Positions 50,124-60,251 of a stretch of 64,000 nt of DNA are shown here, one piece after another; within the stretch, counting starts at the first letter, position 1; each line of letters opens with the position of its first letter. Source of the stretch: CAJXMH01 sp964001305 (GTDB taxonomy: Bacteria > Bacteroidota > Bacteroidia > Flavobacteriales_E > Vicingaceae). Location of the stretch: NCBI GenBank assembly GCA_964001305.1, contig CAXFAI010000023.1, forward strand, positions 12,441 to 76,440, read 5' to 3'. A program made the position numbers and the translations under genes. The notes under the pieces are model-generated. The model did not search any database, had not been told where the DNA came from, and saw nothing but the letters and a program-made list of their open reading frames with translations.

Positions 50124-52664
50124 CTCTTTGCCATTTTCTTCAGAACCGCTATCAGCTTGATTTTCATTATTCAATTCATCCATCATTGCTTCTTCATCTT
50201 CATCGACTTCTACTTTTGCAACAGCAGCTATTGAATCATTTTTCTTTAAGTTAATCAGTCGAACACCTTGTGTTGCTCTACCCATTACTCTTAAATCAGC
50301 GGTTGCAATTCGAATAATTACGCCAGAACGATTAATTATCATCAAATCATTACTATCTGTAACACTCTTAATCGCAATTAAGCTTCCAGTTTTATCAGTA
50401 ACGTTTAAGGTTTTCACCCCTTTACCACCTCTATTTGTAACACGGTAGATTTCTGAGTTATCTTCTGGGTCATTGATAAATGATCGTTTGCCATATCCTT
50501 TTTCTGAAACAACTAGTACGGTTTCTTCTTGCGAATCTCTTATGGTAATCATTCCAACTACCTCATCATTCTCATCATCAAGCTTAATACCTCTTACTCC
50601 CGAAGCATTTCTACCCATTGGCCTTACAGCTTGTTCATTAAATCGAATGGCTCTACCACTTTTCACCGCTAACATCAATTCATCTGTTCCATTGGTCAAT
50701 TTTGCTTCTAATAGCATATCACCTTCTCGAACAGTAATGGCATTAATACCATTAGAACGAGGTCTTGAATAAGCTTCTAAACTTGTTTTCTTAATAGTAC
50801 CATTTTTCGTTGCCATCACAATGAAGTTATTGTTGATGTATTCCTCATCAGTTAAGTCTTTTACACAGATGTATGCTTTCACATTATCATCTGGTTCAAT
50901 ACTAATTAGGTTTTGAATGGCTCTACCTTTAGCCGATTTGGTGCCTTCAGGAACTTCAAATACGCGCATCCAGAAACACTTTCCTTTTTCTGTAAACACC
51001 AAAAGGTAATTGTGTGTAGTGGCAACAAACAAGTGCTCTAAAAAGTCTTCATCTCTTGTAGAGCTTCCTCTAGAACCAGTTCCACCTCTATTTTGTCTTC
51101 GATACTCGGAAAGTTGAGTTCGTTTTATATAACCTAAATGAGAAATTGTAACTACAACTTCTTCATCAGGAATCATATCTTCAATACTAAAATCTTCAGC
51201 TGAATATTCTATAACTGAGCGTCTTTCATCGCCGTACTTTTCTTTGATTTCTATCAATTCTTCTTTGATGATTTCCATTCGCTTATCCTCATTAGCAAGA
51301 ATAAACTCCAAGTCCTCAATCAATTTCATTAATTCGGCATACTCTTCTTTTAACTTATCTCTTTCAAGTCCTGTTAATTTTTGCAATCTTAAATCTAGAA
51401 TTGCTTTTGCTTGAATCTCCGAAAGCTCAAATCGCTGCATTAATCCATTTCTAGCATCTTCAGGAGTTCTACTAGCACGAATCATTTCAATTACTTCATC
51501 CAAATTATCAATGGCAATGATTAAGCCTTCAATTATATGAGCTTTATCTCTCGCCTTTCTTAATTCAAACTCAGTTCTTTTTACAACTACTTCATGCCTA
51601 AAGTCAACAAAGTGCTTAATCATATCTTTCAGATTAAGCATTTCTGGTCTTCCGTTTACAAGTGCAATGTTATTAACAGAAAAGCTAGTTTGAAGTGCCG
51701 TATATTTGAATAAGTTATTCAAAACTACATTGGTAATGGCATCTTTCTTCAAATCATATACAATGCGCATTCCATTTCGATCTGACTCATCATTGATGTC
51801 AGAAATTCCTTCAATTTTCTTATCATTAACTAGGTCAGCAGTTCTTTTAATCAAGTCTGCTTTATTAACCAAGTAAGGAATTTCAGAAACAATAATTCGC
51901 TCTCTGCCACTTGAAGTAACTTCAATTTCAGCTTTCGCACGCATGACAATTTTTCCTTTGCCATTCTGAAAAGCATCTTTTACACCTTCGTATCCATATA
52001 TAATACCACCTGTTGGAAAATCAGGTGCTTTAATATGTTGCATTAAACCTTCTACTTCAATTTCTTTATCGTCCACATAAGCAACAATTCCATCAATTAC
52101 CTCTGACAAATTGTGTGGAGCCATATTAGTTGCCATACCAACTGCAATACCAGAAGCACCATTTACCAATAATTGAGGTATTCTTGTCGGCAGTACAGTT
52201 GGTTCTTTAAGCGAATCGTCAAAGTTTAATTGAAAATCAACTGTTTCTTTGTCAATATCGGCTAACATTTCTTCAGACAGCTTTCTCAACCTTGCTTCAG
52301 TATAACGCATAGCTGCTGGGCTATCACCATCCACAGAACCAAAGTTCCCCTGTCCATCAACCAACATATATCTCATAGACCAAGGTTGAGCCATTCTAAC
52401 CATGGTATCATATACTGCGGTATCTCCATGAGGATGGTATTTTCCTAATACTTCTCCTACAATACGTGCGGACTTTTTATAAGGCTTATTCGATAATATT
52501 CCTAAATCTTGCATACCAAACAAAATCCTTCTGTGAACCGGTTTTAAACCATCTCTCACATCAGGTAATGCTCTACTAACAATCACCGACATAGAATAAT
52601 CAATGTAGGCTGACTTCATCTCCTCCTCTATATTAATAGGAATAATCTTTTCTCCTTCTGCCAT
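50097..52664 (-). CDS. gyrA: DNA gyrase subunit A
   Basis: An 855-residue type II topoisomerase subunit that cuts and rejoins DNA to introduce negative supercoils with GyrB. The start MAEGEKIIPINIEEEMKSAYIDYSMSVIVSRALPD is canonical. Catalytic Tyr121 is in AAMRYTEARL. The quinolone-pocket segment reads HPHGDTAVYDTMVRM, with Thr where E. coli has Ser83. The C-terminal beta-pinwheel includes QNRGGTGSRG in place of the QRRGGKG GyrA box, a variant form. The tail after ~820 is very acidic (EVDEDEEAMMDELNNENQ), as in other GyrA tails that tune supercoiling. Confidence 0.97.
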   Translation of the reverse strand: MAEGEKIIPINIEEEMKSAYIDYSMSVIVSRALPDVRDGLKPVHRRILFGMQDLGILSNKPYKKSARIVGEVLGKYHPHGDTAVYDTMVRMAQPWSMRYMLVDGQGNFGSVDGDSPAAMRYTEARLRKLSEEMLADIDKETVDFQLNFDDSLKEPTVLPTRIPQLLVNGASGIAVGMATNMAPHNLSEVIDGIVAYVDDKEIEVEGLMQHIKAPDFPTGGIIYGYEGVKDAFQNGKGKIVMRAKAEIEVTSSGRERIIVSEIPYLVNKADLIKRTADLVNDKKIEGISDINDESDRNGMRIVYDLKKDAITNVVLNNLFKYTALQTSFSVNNIALVNGRPEMLNLKDMIKHFVDFRHEVVVKRTEFELRKARDKAHIIEGLIIAIDNLDEVIEMIRASRTPEDARNGLMQRFELSEIQAKAILDLRLQKLTGLERDKLKEEYAELMKLIEDLEFILANEDKRMEIIKEELIEIKEKYGDERRSVIEYSAEDFSIEDMIPDEEVVVTISHLGYIKRTQLSEYRRQNRGGTGSRGSSTRDEDFLEHLFVATTHNYLLVFTEKGKCFWMRVFEVPEGTKSAKGRAIQNLISIEPDDNVKAYICVKDLTDEEYINNNFIVMATKNGTIKKTSLEAYSRPRSNGINAITVREGDMLLEAKLTNGTDELMLAVKSGRAIRFNEQAVRPMGRNASGVRGIKLDDENDEVVGMITIRDSQEETVLVVSEKGYGKRSFINDPEDNSEIYRVTNRGGKGVKTLNVTDKTGSLIAIKSVTDSNDLMIINRSGVIIRIATADLRVMGRATQGVRLINLKKNDSIAAVAKVEVDEDEEAMMDELNNENQADSGSEENGKEFDNESSEN

Positions 52665-52810
52665 ATTTACAGTTTTTACATAAAGAAATAACCGCGCAAA
52701 TTGGCGGTTTATTAATTACTTCGAAAATACTTACTAATACTAGCTTTTAAGTGGTTTTTAGCTTGTAATTACTAACAAAATTCTGTTAATAAAAGCGTTT
52801 TGGAAAGACT

Positions 52811-52838
52811 TTTGTAGTTTGCAGATAAAATACTTTTG
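52811..52838 (+). promoter_or_regulatory. candidate promoter of clpC
   Basis: TTTG (52811-52814), 16 bases, TACTTTTG (52831-52838). This predicts an mRNA start near 52844 and a leader of ~79 bases. The spacing is one base short of the preferred range. No HrcA or CtsR operator was recognised in the 258 bases upstream of clpC. Confidence 0.5.
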
Positions 52839-52910
52839 AATTGACTAGTTGTTAGCATAAAGTTTACTACTTTAAACAACCAATTGAAGGTCTTAAACGT
52901 TAATAAAGAA

Positions 52911-52916
52911 AAGGAG
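52911..52916 (+). promoter_or_regulatory. Shine-Dalgarno-like site of clpC
   Basis: AAGGAG lies six bases before the ATG at 52923. Such a canonical site is unusual in this window, where most starts lack one. Confidence 0.5.
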
Positions 52917-52922
52917 AAATAA

Positions 52923-55565
52923 ATGGAGTCTAATTTTTCACAAAGGGTTAAAGATGTGATTACTTACAGCAGAGAAGAAGCATTAAGACTTGGGCATGAC
53001 TATATTGGAATTGAGCATCTTTTGCTTGGCATGTTGAGAGAAGGACAAGGTGTTGGAATTCAAATTTTAAATGCGCTTGGCACTGATTTAAATGGATTGA
53101 GAAGAAAAATAGAAAACGCTACTAAGTCAGGAAGTAATTCCTTAAATCACTTGTCTAACATTCCGCTTGTAAAGCAAGCCGAAAGAGTTTTAAAAATCAC
53201 TTATCTAGAAGCGAAACTATTCAACCAAAGTTTAATTGGTACTGAACACTTATTATTATCTATTTTAAAAGATTCGAATAATATTGCTACTAAGGCTTTA
53301 GAGGATCAAAATATCACTTATGATTCCGTAAAGGAAGAACTTGAAAGTATTTTATCGAACAAGCCAAGTTCTAAAGCTGATTTACCGGGAAATCCAACAA
53401 ACGATGACGATGATGATTCGTTCATGGGTGGTGGCGGATCAGGAAGTTCAAGAAGCTCTTCTGGTTCATCCACTTCTAAATCATCAGATAACAAATCAAA
53501 AACGCCTGTGCTTGACAACTTTGGAAGAGATTTGACTGCCTTGGCAGAAGAAGATAAATTGGACCCTATAGTAGGAAGAGAAGAAGAAATAGAACGTGTT
53601 TCTCAGATTTTAAGTAGAAGAAAAAAGAACAATCCGATCTTAATTGGTGAACCTGGTGTTGGTAAATCTGCCATAGCAGAAGGTTTAGCGTTAAGAATTG
53701 TACAGAAAAAAGTTTCACGAGTTTTATTTAATAAACGAATAGTTACGCTTGACTTAGCTTCTTTAGTGGCAGGAACTAAATACCGTGGCCAATTTGAAGA
53801 ACGTATGAAAGCAGTAATGAATGAATTGGAAAAATCTCCAAACATCATTCTTTTTATTGATGAAATACATACTATAATAGGTGCAGGTGGAGCTTCAGGT
53901 TCTTTAGATGCTTCTAATATGTTTAAACCTGCTCTTGCAAGAGGAGAAATTCAATGCATTGGAGCAACTACTTTAGATGAACATAGACAACACATTGAAA
54001 AAGATGGTGCTTTAGAGAGAAGATTTCAGAAAGTGTTGGTTGAACCAACAAACGCTGAACAAACCATTCAAATTCTAAATAATATCAAAGATCGTTATGA
54101 GGATCATCATAATGTGAACTATACTCCTGAAGCTATTGAAGCTTGTGTTCATTTAACTAACCGTTATATGAGCGATAGACATTTGCCCGACAAAGCGATT
54201 GATGCTTTAGATGAGGCGGGTTCTAGAGTTCATATTACTAATATTAAGGTTCCTCAAAATATTATTTCCATTGAAGAACAAATTGAAGAAGTAAAAAAAG
54301 AAAAGAATCAAGTTGTTCGTAGCCAGAAATATGAAGAGGCAGCAAAATTAAGGGATACGGAAAGACAACTCACCGAATCGCTTGAGGATGCTAAACTAGC
54401 ATGGGAAGAAGAAACCAAAAATCATAGAGAGACAGTTTCAGAAGATGACGTTGCAGAGGTAGTAGCCATGATGACAGGAATTCCTGTTCAAAGAGTTGCT
54501 CAAAAAGAGATGAAGAAGTTGGTTAAAATGTATGATGATATACATGATAAAATCATAGGTCAAGACGATGCTATTAAAAAAGTAGTTAAAGCCATTCAAA
54601 GAAATCGTGCTGGTTTAAAGGACCCAAATAAGCCAATTGGTTCATTTATATTTTTAGGGCCTACAGGTGTTGGTAAAACTCAATTAGCCAAAGTTCTTGC
54701 TCGTCATTTGTTCGACAACGATGATGCTTTGATTCGAATTGACATGAGTGAATACATGGAGAAATTTGCTGTTAGTAGGTTAATTGGAGCTCCTCCTGGA
54801 TATATTGGTTACGAAGAAGGTGGTCAATTGACTGAAAAAGTGAGAAGACACCCCTACTCTGTTATTTTATTGGATGAAATAGAAAAAGCACATCCCGATG
54901 TTTTTAATTTATTGCTTCAAATTTTAGATGATGGACAAGTAACAGATAGTCTTGGTAGAAAAGTAAACTTTAAGAATACCATCATCATTATGACTTCAAA
55001 CATTGGAGCTCGCCAAATAAAAGATTTTGGACAAGGAGTTGGTTTTAGCACTGCTGCTAAGAAGGCAAACGCAGATGAATATGCAAAAGGCGTTATACAA
55101 AGTGCCTTGAAAAAAGCTTTTGCACCTGAGTTTTTAAATCGAATTGATGATATGATGATTTTTAACTCTTTATCAAAAGAAGATATTCATAAAATTATTG
55201 ACATTGAGTTAGAAGGTCTTTATAGTAGAACCAAAGAAATGGGCTTTACGGTTCAAATTTCTGAACCTGCTAAAGATTATATTGCTGATAAAGGATATGA
55301 TTCCGACTATGGAGCACGCCCATTAAGCAGAGCGATTCAAAAATACATTGAAGATCCATTAGCTGAAGAAATCATTCAATCTCGATTAACAGAAGGTGAT
55401 TTAATCAAAATCAATTTTGATAAAGAAGCGAATGAAATAAAAATTGATATTGAAAAAACGGCTAAATCAATTTCTTCTAAGGAAACGAAAGCTTTAGATA
55501 AACCTAAGGACGAATCAAAAGAAGAAAACAATTCATCAGAAAAAGAAGAAAAGGCTGAGGAATAG
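52923..55565 (+). CDS. clpC: ClpC AAA+ chaperone/unfoldase, partner of ClpP
   Basis: An 880-residue protein that unfolds substrates for the ClpP protease. Two Clp N repeats (1-145: FSQRVKDVITYSREEALRLGHDYIGIEHLLLGML and TYLEAKLFNQSLIGTEHLLLSIL) are followed by an acidic/Gly/Ser-rich linker (~150-190, MGGGGSGSSRSSSGSS) longer than usual. AAA1 has Walker A GEPGVGKSA (~242). A UVR/M-domain is at ~460-500 (YEEAAKLRDTERQL). AAA2 has GPTGVGKTQ (~579) and the end carries an acidic tail (KEENNSSEKEEKAEE). The ClpP-binding loop is expected around IGFGQ-like GQGVGF in the AAA2 region. Confidence 0.95.
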   Translation: MESNFSQRVKDVITYSREEALRLGHDYIGIEHLLLGMLREGQGVGIQILNALGTDLNGLRRKIENATKSGSNSLNHLSNIPLVKQAERVLKITYLEAKLFNQSLIGTEHLLLSILKDSNNIATKALEDQNITYDSVKEELESILSNKPSSKADLPGNPTNDDDDDSFMGGGGSGSSRSSSGSSTSKSSDNKSKTPVLDNFGRDLTALAEEDKLDPIVGREEEIERVSQILSRRKKNNPILIGEPGVGKSAIAEGLALRIVQKKVSRVLFNKRIVTLDLASLVAGTKYRGQFEERMKAVMNELEKSPNIILFIDEIHTIIGAGGASGSLDASNMFKPALARGEIQCIGATTLDEHRQHIEKDGALERRFQKVLVEPTNAEQTIQILNNIKDRYEDHHNVNYTPEAIEACVHLTNRYMSDRHLPDKAIDALDEAGSRVHITNIKVPQNIISIEEQIEEVKKEKNQVVRSQKYEEAAKLRDTERQLTESLEDAKLAWEEETKNHRETVSEDDVAEVVAMMTGIPVQRVAQKEMKKLVKMYDDIHDKIIGQDDAIKKVVKAIQRNRAGLKDPNKPIGSFIFLGPTGVGKTQLAKVLARHLFDNDDALIRIDMSEYMEKFAVSRLIGAPPGYIGYEEGGQLTEKVRRHPYSVILLDEIEKAHPDVFNLLLQILDDGQVTDSLGRKVNFKNTIIIMTSNIGARQIKDFGQGVGFSTAAKKANADEYAKGVIQSALKKAFAPEFLNRIDDMMIFNSLSKEDIHKIIDIELEGLYSRTKEMGFTVQISEPAKDYIADKGYDSDYGARPLSRAIQKYIEDPLAEEIIQSRLTEGDLIKINFDKEANEIKIDIEKTAKSISSKETKALDKPKDESKEENNSSEKEEKAEE

Positions 55566-55583
55566 CCCGTTTTTAAATGAATA

Positions 55584-55612
55584 AAAAAGGCATGACAAAG
55601 TCATGCCTTTTT
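55584..55612. terminator. bidirectional terminator between clpC and the T9SS type B gene
   Basis: Hairpin GGCATGAC-AAA-GTCATGCC (55589-55607) flanked by A-runs left and a T-run right, so T-runs follow the stem on both strands. It ends clpC and the convergent gene; the latter's stop codon starts inside it. Confidence 0.9.
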
Positions 55613-57632
55613 ATTTAATAACAGTTAGTGCCCCTTTTCTTACGTACTTTCCTGTAACTATATAGTAATAAGAGCCTGCCGGTACAATTTCTCCATTATA
55701 TTTTCCATCCCACCTAAAGTCTAGGTCAGTACTTTGAAAAATTAATTCTCCCCAACGATTAAAAATGGTGATTTCAAAAGCAAAATACTCTGAATGTTTG
55801 ACTAAAAAGAAATCATTAATACCATCACTATTTGGAGTAAATGCATTAGGTATAAAAAGCAATTGATCTGGAGCCGGAAATATATCTATTAGTTTAGTTA
55901 TAGCGTCTTTGCAACCTTCACTATTTTCAACCTTCAATTCTACAGGAAATGAACCTTCTGAAGGGAACGTAAAAGATGGGTTTCTTAAATTGGATGAATC
56001 CAACTGATCAAAATACCATTTGTTGCTTCCAAGTCCATTATCCAAAGAAGTAAAATGAACTGTTAAGTCACTATATTGATAAGTAAAATCTGCAACAACT
56101 TTTGATACACTAACTTGAATAGTAATTAAACTATCACATTTATTAGGATTCGTTTTTTGAATAGAGAATGAGGTATCTGAGCTAACTAGGACATTTCTTA
56201 TTAATATCGATTCTCCTTCACAAATCTCATAGTTCTCAGTATTTGTCAGGTTTTGATTTACAGTTAAGGTTGTTACCACAATACTATCACAACCATTCTG
56301 ATCAATTAGCGTATCCCTATAAACCCCGGCAGTAGAAACAGGCTTACCTCCTAATTGGATTATTTCACCTTCACAAATCGATTCGCTTTTACTGAATTCA
56401 TTCTTCGGCCTAATTTGAAGATTCAATAAAACAGCTGTATCACATTGATTTGTTATTTCTAAGGTATCTCTATAGTCTCCTGAGTTATTCAACAAAACTC
56501 CAAAAAAGTTATAACTTTCTCCAAAGCATAAGGTAACAGTATCTTTTCTTTCTGCCAGTTGAGTTACATTTAATCTGAGATTAATAATTGAATCACAGTC
56601 GTTTGGAATGACAATGGTGTCTTTATAATCTCCGGCTACAGTTAAGTTTTTACCATCAAAAGCATAAGAACTACCACTACAAATGGAAACGGTATCAAAT
56701 TTAGTTTTATAGGGTTTTTGCGAAATATTAATAATAAATATACTGTCGCAACCATTGCTCAATTTTGGAATGGTGTCTCTATAGGTGCCAATAGAAGTAT
56801 AGTTTTTACCATTAAAAGTAAAAGATTCCCCTGCACATAACTCCTCATTTAGGATAGTTTGTGAACGTTGAAGTACCGATAGATTAATGTTTTTGATTGT
56901 ATCGCATCCAGTGGGTGAAGAAGCTGTTGTTTGAAAAGTACCACTGTTTTTTCTCCACACTCCATTTATCAGTAAGCTATCTCCTTGACAAATTGTTCGA
57001 TTTTCGTTACGAGTAGGTTGAGTGAAAGTAAAGTTTCCTGAACTAAGACATGCAGCAGGTAAATTATTCCATCCTGTAACTGGTGTTGTAGAGTTAGTTG
57101 GCCAAGAGTTTGGGCCTGAACCCGAAGTATTTGTGTAACGAAAGCAATTATCAGGTTTCCTGACAATTTTTCTTTTTTCCAAAGAACTACTTGTACCAGG
57201 GAAGTTGGGCATGCCAAGAAAACCGACAGCATTAATCATGTCAACCCACTGATTACCAGGGCCAAAAGTCAAAGCAACGGCATCATTTGAGTTTACGCCT
57301 TGCTGAGCAAAAGGAATTGTAATATTTGGACAAGAAGATTGCCCTGAATATTGGTCCAACGAATTAGCAGCTATGATACAGGCGCCAGAAGCTAATGAGC
57401 CTGATAATTGAACTGAAGGAGCTCCTATAGGGTTTGTTGTCGAACCGTTTGCAAATTGTTGAATGTAATAATTACTTAAATTAATAGTACTTGGAGTCGG
57501 GTTACAAATTTTTATTGCAAAACCTGACCCCCCATTATCATCCACATACTCAACAATAATCAGGTCATCCAATTGTGCTTTTGCGCCAAAAAAGGACAGC
57601 AAACTAACGGCAAAAAACATGGCTTTTTTCAT
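55611..57632 (-). CDS. large secreted protein with lamin-tail domain, six ~50-residue Cys repeats, PKD-like unit and T9SS type B (gliding) C-terminus
   Basis: A 673-residue exported protein. Signal peptide 1-19 (MKKAMFFAVSLLSFFGAKA). The lamin-tail-like domain is at ~20-160 (VEYVDDNGGSGFAIKICNPTPSTINLSNYYI). Six tandem repeats (~205-510) share xxICxGESxxxxGxxxxxxGxYxDTLxxxxxCDSIxxLxLxV. A PKD-like region (FTSLDNGLGSNKWYFDQLDSS) precedes the end FIPNAFTPNSDGINDFFLVKH and WDGKYNGEIVPAGSYYYIVTGKY, the gliding-associated T9SS type B domain. It is probably an adhesive surface filament component. An ATG at 57653 would add seven residues before the signal peptide. Confidence 0.85.
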   Translation of the reverse strand: MKKAMFFAVSLLSFFGAKAQLDDLIIVEYVDDNGGSGFAIKICNPTPSTINLSNYYIQQFANGSTTNPIGAPSVQLSGSLASGACIIAANSLDQYSGQSSCPNITIPFAQQGVNSNDAVALTFGPGNQWVDMINAVGFLGMPNFPGTSSSLEKRKIVRKPDNCFRYTNTSGSGPNSWPTNSTTPVTGWNNLPAACLSSGNFTFTQPTRNENRTICQGDSLLINGVWRKNSGTFQTTASSPTGCDTIKNINLSVLQRSQTILNEELCAGESFTFNGKNYTSIGTYRDTIPKLSNGCDSIFIINISQKPYKTKFDTVSICSGSSYAFDGKNLTVAGDYKDTIVIPNDCDSIINLRLNVTQLAERKDTVTLCFGESYNFFGVLLNNSGDYRDTLEITNQCDTAVLLNLQIRPKNEFSKSESICEGEIIQLGGKPVSTAGVYRDTLIDQNGCDSIVVTTLTVNQNLTNTENYEICEGESILIRNVLVSSDTSFSIQKTNPNKCDSLITIQVSVSKVVADFTYQYSDLTVHFTSLDNGLGSNKWYFDQLDSSNLRNPSFTFPSEGSFPVELKVENSEGCKDAITKLIDIFPAPDQLLFIPNAFTPNSDGINDFFLVKHSEYFAFEITIFNRWGELIFQSTDLDFRWDGKYNGEIVPAGSYYYIVTGKYVRKGALTVIK

Positions 57633-57712
57633 GCCGCAAAAATTTGCATTCATAAAATTTTAGAGAGACTTTCTGTGTTAAACTTGCATTAAATGTAAAG
57701 CAACTTTTTGCA

Positions 57713-58528
57713 TTACTCTTCCATAAACCGATCTATCACTTTTCGGCTTACACCAGTGGCTGAAAAACCACCATCATGGAAAAGATTTTGCATAGTCACA
57801 TACTTGGTTAAGTCACTAAATAAACTAATGCAGTAATTAGCACAATCTAAAGCACTCGCGTTTCCAAGAGGCGACATCTCTTCTGCATAATTGATAAATG
57901 CATCAAATCCTTTTACTCCACTACCTGCAGTTGTAACTGTTGGCGATTGAGAAACGGTATTAATTCGAACATTTTTTTCTGTCCCGTAATGATATCCAAA
58001 ACTTCTAGCAATTGATTCCAATAATGATTTTGCTTCTGCCATGTCATTGTAATCAGGGAAAACGCGTTGAGCAGCAATATACGTTAAAGCAACCACAGAG
58101 CTCCATTCATTCAAGGCATCCATTTTTTTGGCAACTTGTAGTGTTTTATGAAGTGATAATGCAGAAACATCTAAGGTCTTGTGAAACCAATCATAATTTG
58201 TATCGTCGTAGCTTTTCCCTTTTCTAACATTGGGAGACATTCCAATCGAGTGCAAAACAAAGTCAATTTTACCACCAAGTATCTCTTGTGATTTCGTAAA
58301 TAAGTTTTCCAAATCTTCTACTGAAGTTGCATCAGCAGGAATTACTTCAGCATTACAATGGTCTGCTAATTTTTGAATCTCTCCCATTCTCATTGCAATT
58401 GGTGCATTGGTTAAGGTGAAAGTTGCACCTTGTGCTTTCGCTTGCTCTGCTACTTTCCAAGCAATGGATTGGTCGTTTAGCGCTCCAAAAATAATTCCTC
58501 TTTTTCCTGATAGTAAGTTATTAGACAT
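57713..58528 (-). CDS. fabI: enoyl-ACP reductase (NADH)
   Basis: A 271-residue short-chain-dehydrogenase-type enzyme that reduces trans-2-enoyl-ACP in fatty-acid elongation. Nucleotide motif GIIFGALNDQSIAWKVAEQAKAQG (~11-34), HSIGMSP (~93-99), and the FabI catalytic pair Tyr150/Tyr160 with Lys167 (Y-x6-K in YNDMAEAK). NTVSQSPTVTTAGSG and the end LFHDGGFSATGV are family phrases. It is usually essential and is the triclosan target. It follows recN on the same strand with a short gap. Confidence 0.95.
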   Translation of the reverse strand: MSNNLLSGKRGIIFGALNDQSIAWKVAEQAKAQGATFTLTNAPIAMRMGEIQKLADHCNAEVIPADATSVEDLENLFTKSQEILGGKIDFVLHSIGMSPNVRKGKSYDDTNYDWFHKTLDVSALSLHKTLQVAKKMDALNEWSSVVALTYIAAQRVFPDYNDMAEAKSLLESIARSFGYHYGTEKNVRINTVSQSPTVTTAGSGVKGFDAFINYAEEMSPLGNASALDCANYCISLFSDLTKYVTMQNLFHDGGFSATGVSRKVIDRFMEE

Positions 58529-58567
58529 AATCTCAATTTTAGTGCAAATAAAGTGATTTATTATGCA

Positions 58568-60220
58568 TTAATTCAATAATTCTTTAGCGTTGTTTAAAGC
58601 TGCTTCGGTGGTTTTTTTACCACTTAGCATTTTCGCAATTTCTACAATTCTTTCCTCTTGAGAAAGAATTTTCAATTTCGTTTGGGTTTGATTATCAATC
58701 GTTTCTTTATATACAAAATAATGTTGCTTCCCTTTTGCGGCAATTTGTGGCAAATGTGTAATCGAAATTAACTGTCTTAATTTTGCTAACTCACCTAACA
58801 CATCCCCCATTTGGTCTGCTACTTCTCCTGAAACACCGGTATCTATTTCATCAAAAATAATCGTGGAAAGACCATTTTCTTTACCGAGCAAAGCCTTTAC
58901 TGCTAAAACTAATCGTGAAATTTCACCACCCGAAGCGGAATCAGCAATTCTTTGAGGTTCAACGCCTTGATTGGCTGAAAACAAAATTTCAAAGTCATCT
59001 ATGCCTTTTGAAGAAGGAGAAGCTAATGTGGATTGATTTACAGCAAGCCTAGCATGACTTATTCCTAATCGTTGAAGTGTTTTTTCAACTTCATTTTTTA
59101 AGGTAGGAAGTACTTTTTCTCTGCTGAAAGTTAATTCTTTGGCATTTTCCAAAAGTTCCTTTTCTGCAGAATTCAGTTCTTTTTGTAACTCTAAAATATC
59201 ATCATCAACATTTTGAACTGCAGCTATTTTTTCTGCTAATTCTTGATGAATTTGAATCAATTCATCAGCATTTTCTAGAAAATGTTTTTTCTGTAATCTA
59301 TTTATCTCAGCAAGTCGCTCATCTACTGATTGCATGCGCTGCGGATCAAAATCAAAATCATCAAATTGCATCGATAAATCTCTTCTAATATCGTCCAACT
59401 CAATCTTGCAAGAATGAATCCTTGTTTCAATTTCTTTTAACTGAGGAAGGTATTTTGAATTATTTTGAATCAATTGTAATAGCGCATTTAATTGATCAAG
59501 CAAACTTCCTTCCTCAGATTCAAGTAGCTGTTCAATTCCTTGTTGATTCGAAATTATTTCTTCTCGATTAGCTAATGACTCCTGTTCAATTCTTAAGGCT
59601 TCTTCTTCCCCTTCTTGATATTTCAGACTTTCTAATTCACTCCATTGAAACTGCCAAAACTCCAATTGATTTTTAGATTCTTGACTTTCCGCTTCTAATT
59701 TTTGAAGACTATTTTTTATCGACTGAAACTTTAAAAAAGATTGAGTATATAATTTCAGCTCTTTTTTGTTTTTCGCTAAGGAGTCTATTACCCGTAGCTG
59801 AAAATCAGCATTGTTAATTTGAAGTGTTTGATGTTGAGCATGTATATCGATTAAAAATGCACCCAACTCTTTCATTAAACTTAATGTTACAGGTGAGTCA
59901 TTAATAAAGCTTCTGCTCTTTCCTGAAGGACTAATTTCTCTTCTAAGTATCGATTCTTCCCAATAGTCTAATTCATTTTCATCGAAAAAAGCCTCTAATT
60001 TTAGCTCTTTGATATTGAATTCAGCTTCAACTATGCACTTTTTATCTTTTTCTTTTAGGGTACTATGATCAGCTCTTTCACCGAGCACTAATTTTAATGC
60101 TCCTAACAGTATTGATTTACCGGCACCTGTTTCACCTGTAATAACACTCAGACCTTGATCAAAATGAATTTTTAGGTCCTTGATAAGTGCAAAGTTTTTT
60201 ATCTTAAGGCTGCTTAGCAT
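58568..60220 (-). CDS. recN: DNA repair ATPase RecN
   Basis: A 550-residue SMC-like protein that acts early in double-strand-break repair. N-terminal MLSSLKIKNFALIKDLKIHFDQGLSVITGETGAGKS has Walker A at ~29-36. A long coiled coil with a knuckle runs ~150-360. C-terminal: DSASGGEISRLVLAVKALL is the signature and STIIFDEIDTGVSGEVADQMG the Walker B region, followed by ISITHLPQIAAKGKQH. The length is typical. It begins the minus-strand end of a conserved PorD-CoaBC-omega-BamD cluster. Confidence 0.95.
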   Translation of the reverse strand: MLSSLKIKNFALIKDLKIHFDQGLSVITGETGAGKSILLGALKLVLGERADHSTLKEKDKKCIVEAEFNIKELKLEAFFDENELDYWEESILRREISPSGKSRSFINDSPVTLSLMKELGAFLIDIHAQHQTLQINNADFQLRVIDSLAKNKKELKLYTQSFLKFQSIKNSLQKLEAESQESKNQLEFWQFQWSELESLKYQEGEEEALRIEQESLANREEIISNQQGIEQLLESEEGSLLDQLNALLQLIQNNSKYLPQLKEIETRIHSCKIELDDIRRDLSMQFDDFDFDPQRMQSVDERLAEINRLQKKHFLENADELIQIHQELAEKIAAVQNVDDDILELQKELNSAEKELLENAKELTFSREKVLPTLKNEVEKTLQRLGISHARLAVNQSTLASPSSKGIDDFEILFSANQGVEPQRIADSASGGEISRLVLAVKALLGKENGLSTIIFDEIDTGVSGEVADQMGDVLGELAKLRQLISITHLPQIAAKGKQHYFVYKETIDNQTQTKLKILSQEERIVEIAKMLSGKKTTEAALNNAKELLN

Positions 60221-60251
60221 AGTACAGTTGACGAAAAATCAATTTATAGAC

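Noticed and set aside
52665..52922. Possible heat-shock operator upstream of clpC.
   Set aside because: I found no CIRCE-like or CtsR-like inverted repeat; only a promoter and Shine-Dalgarno-like site.
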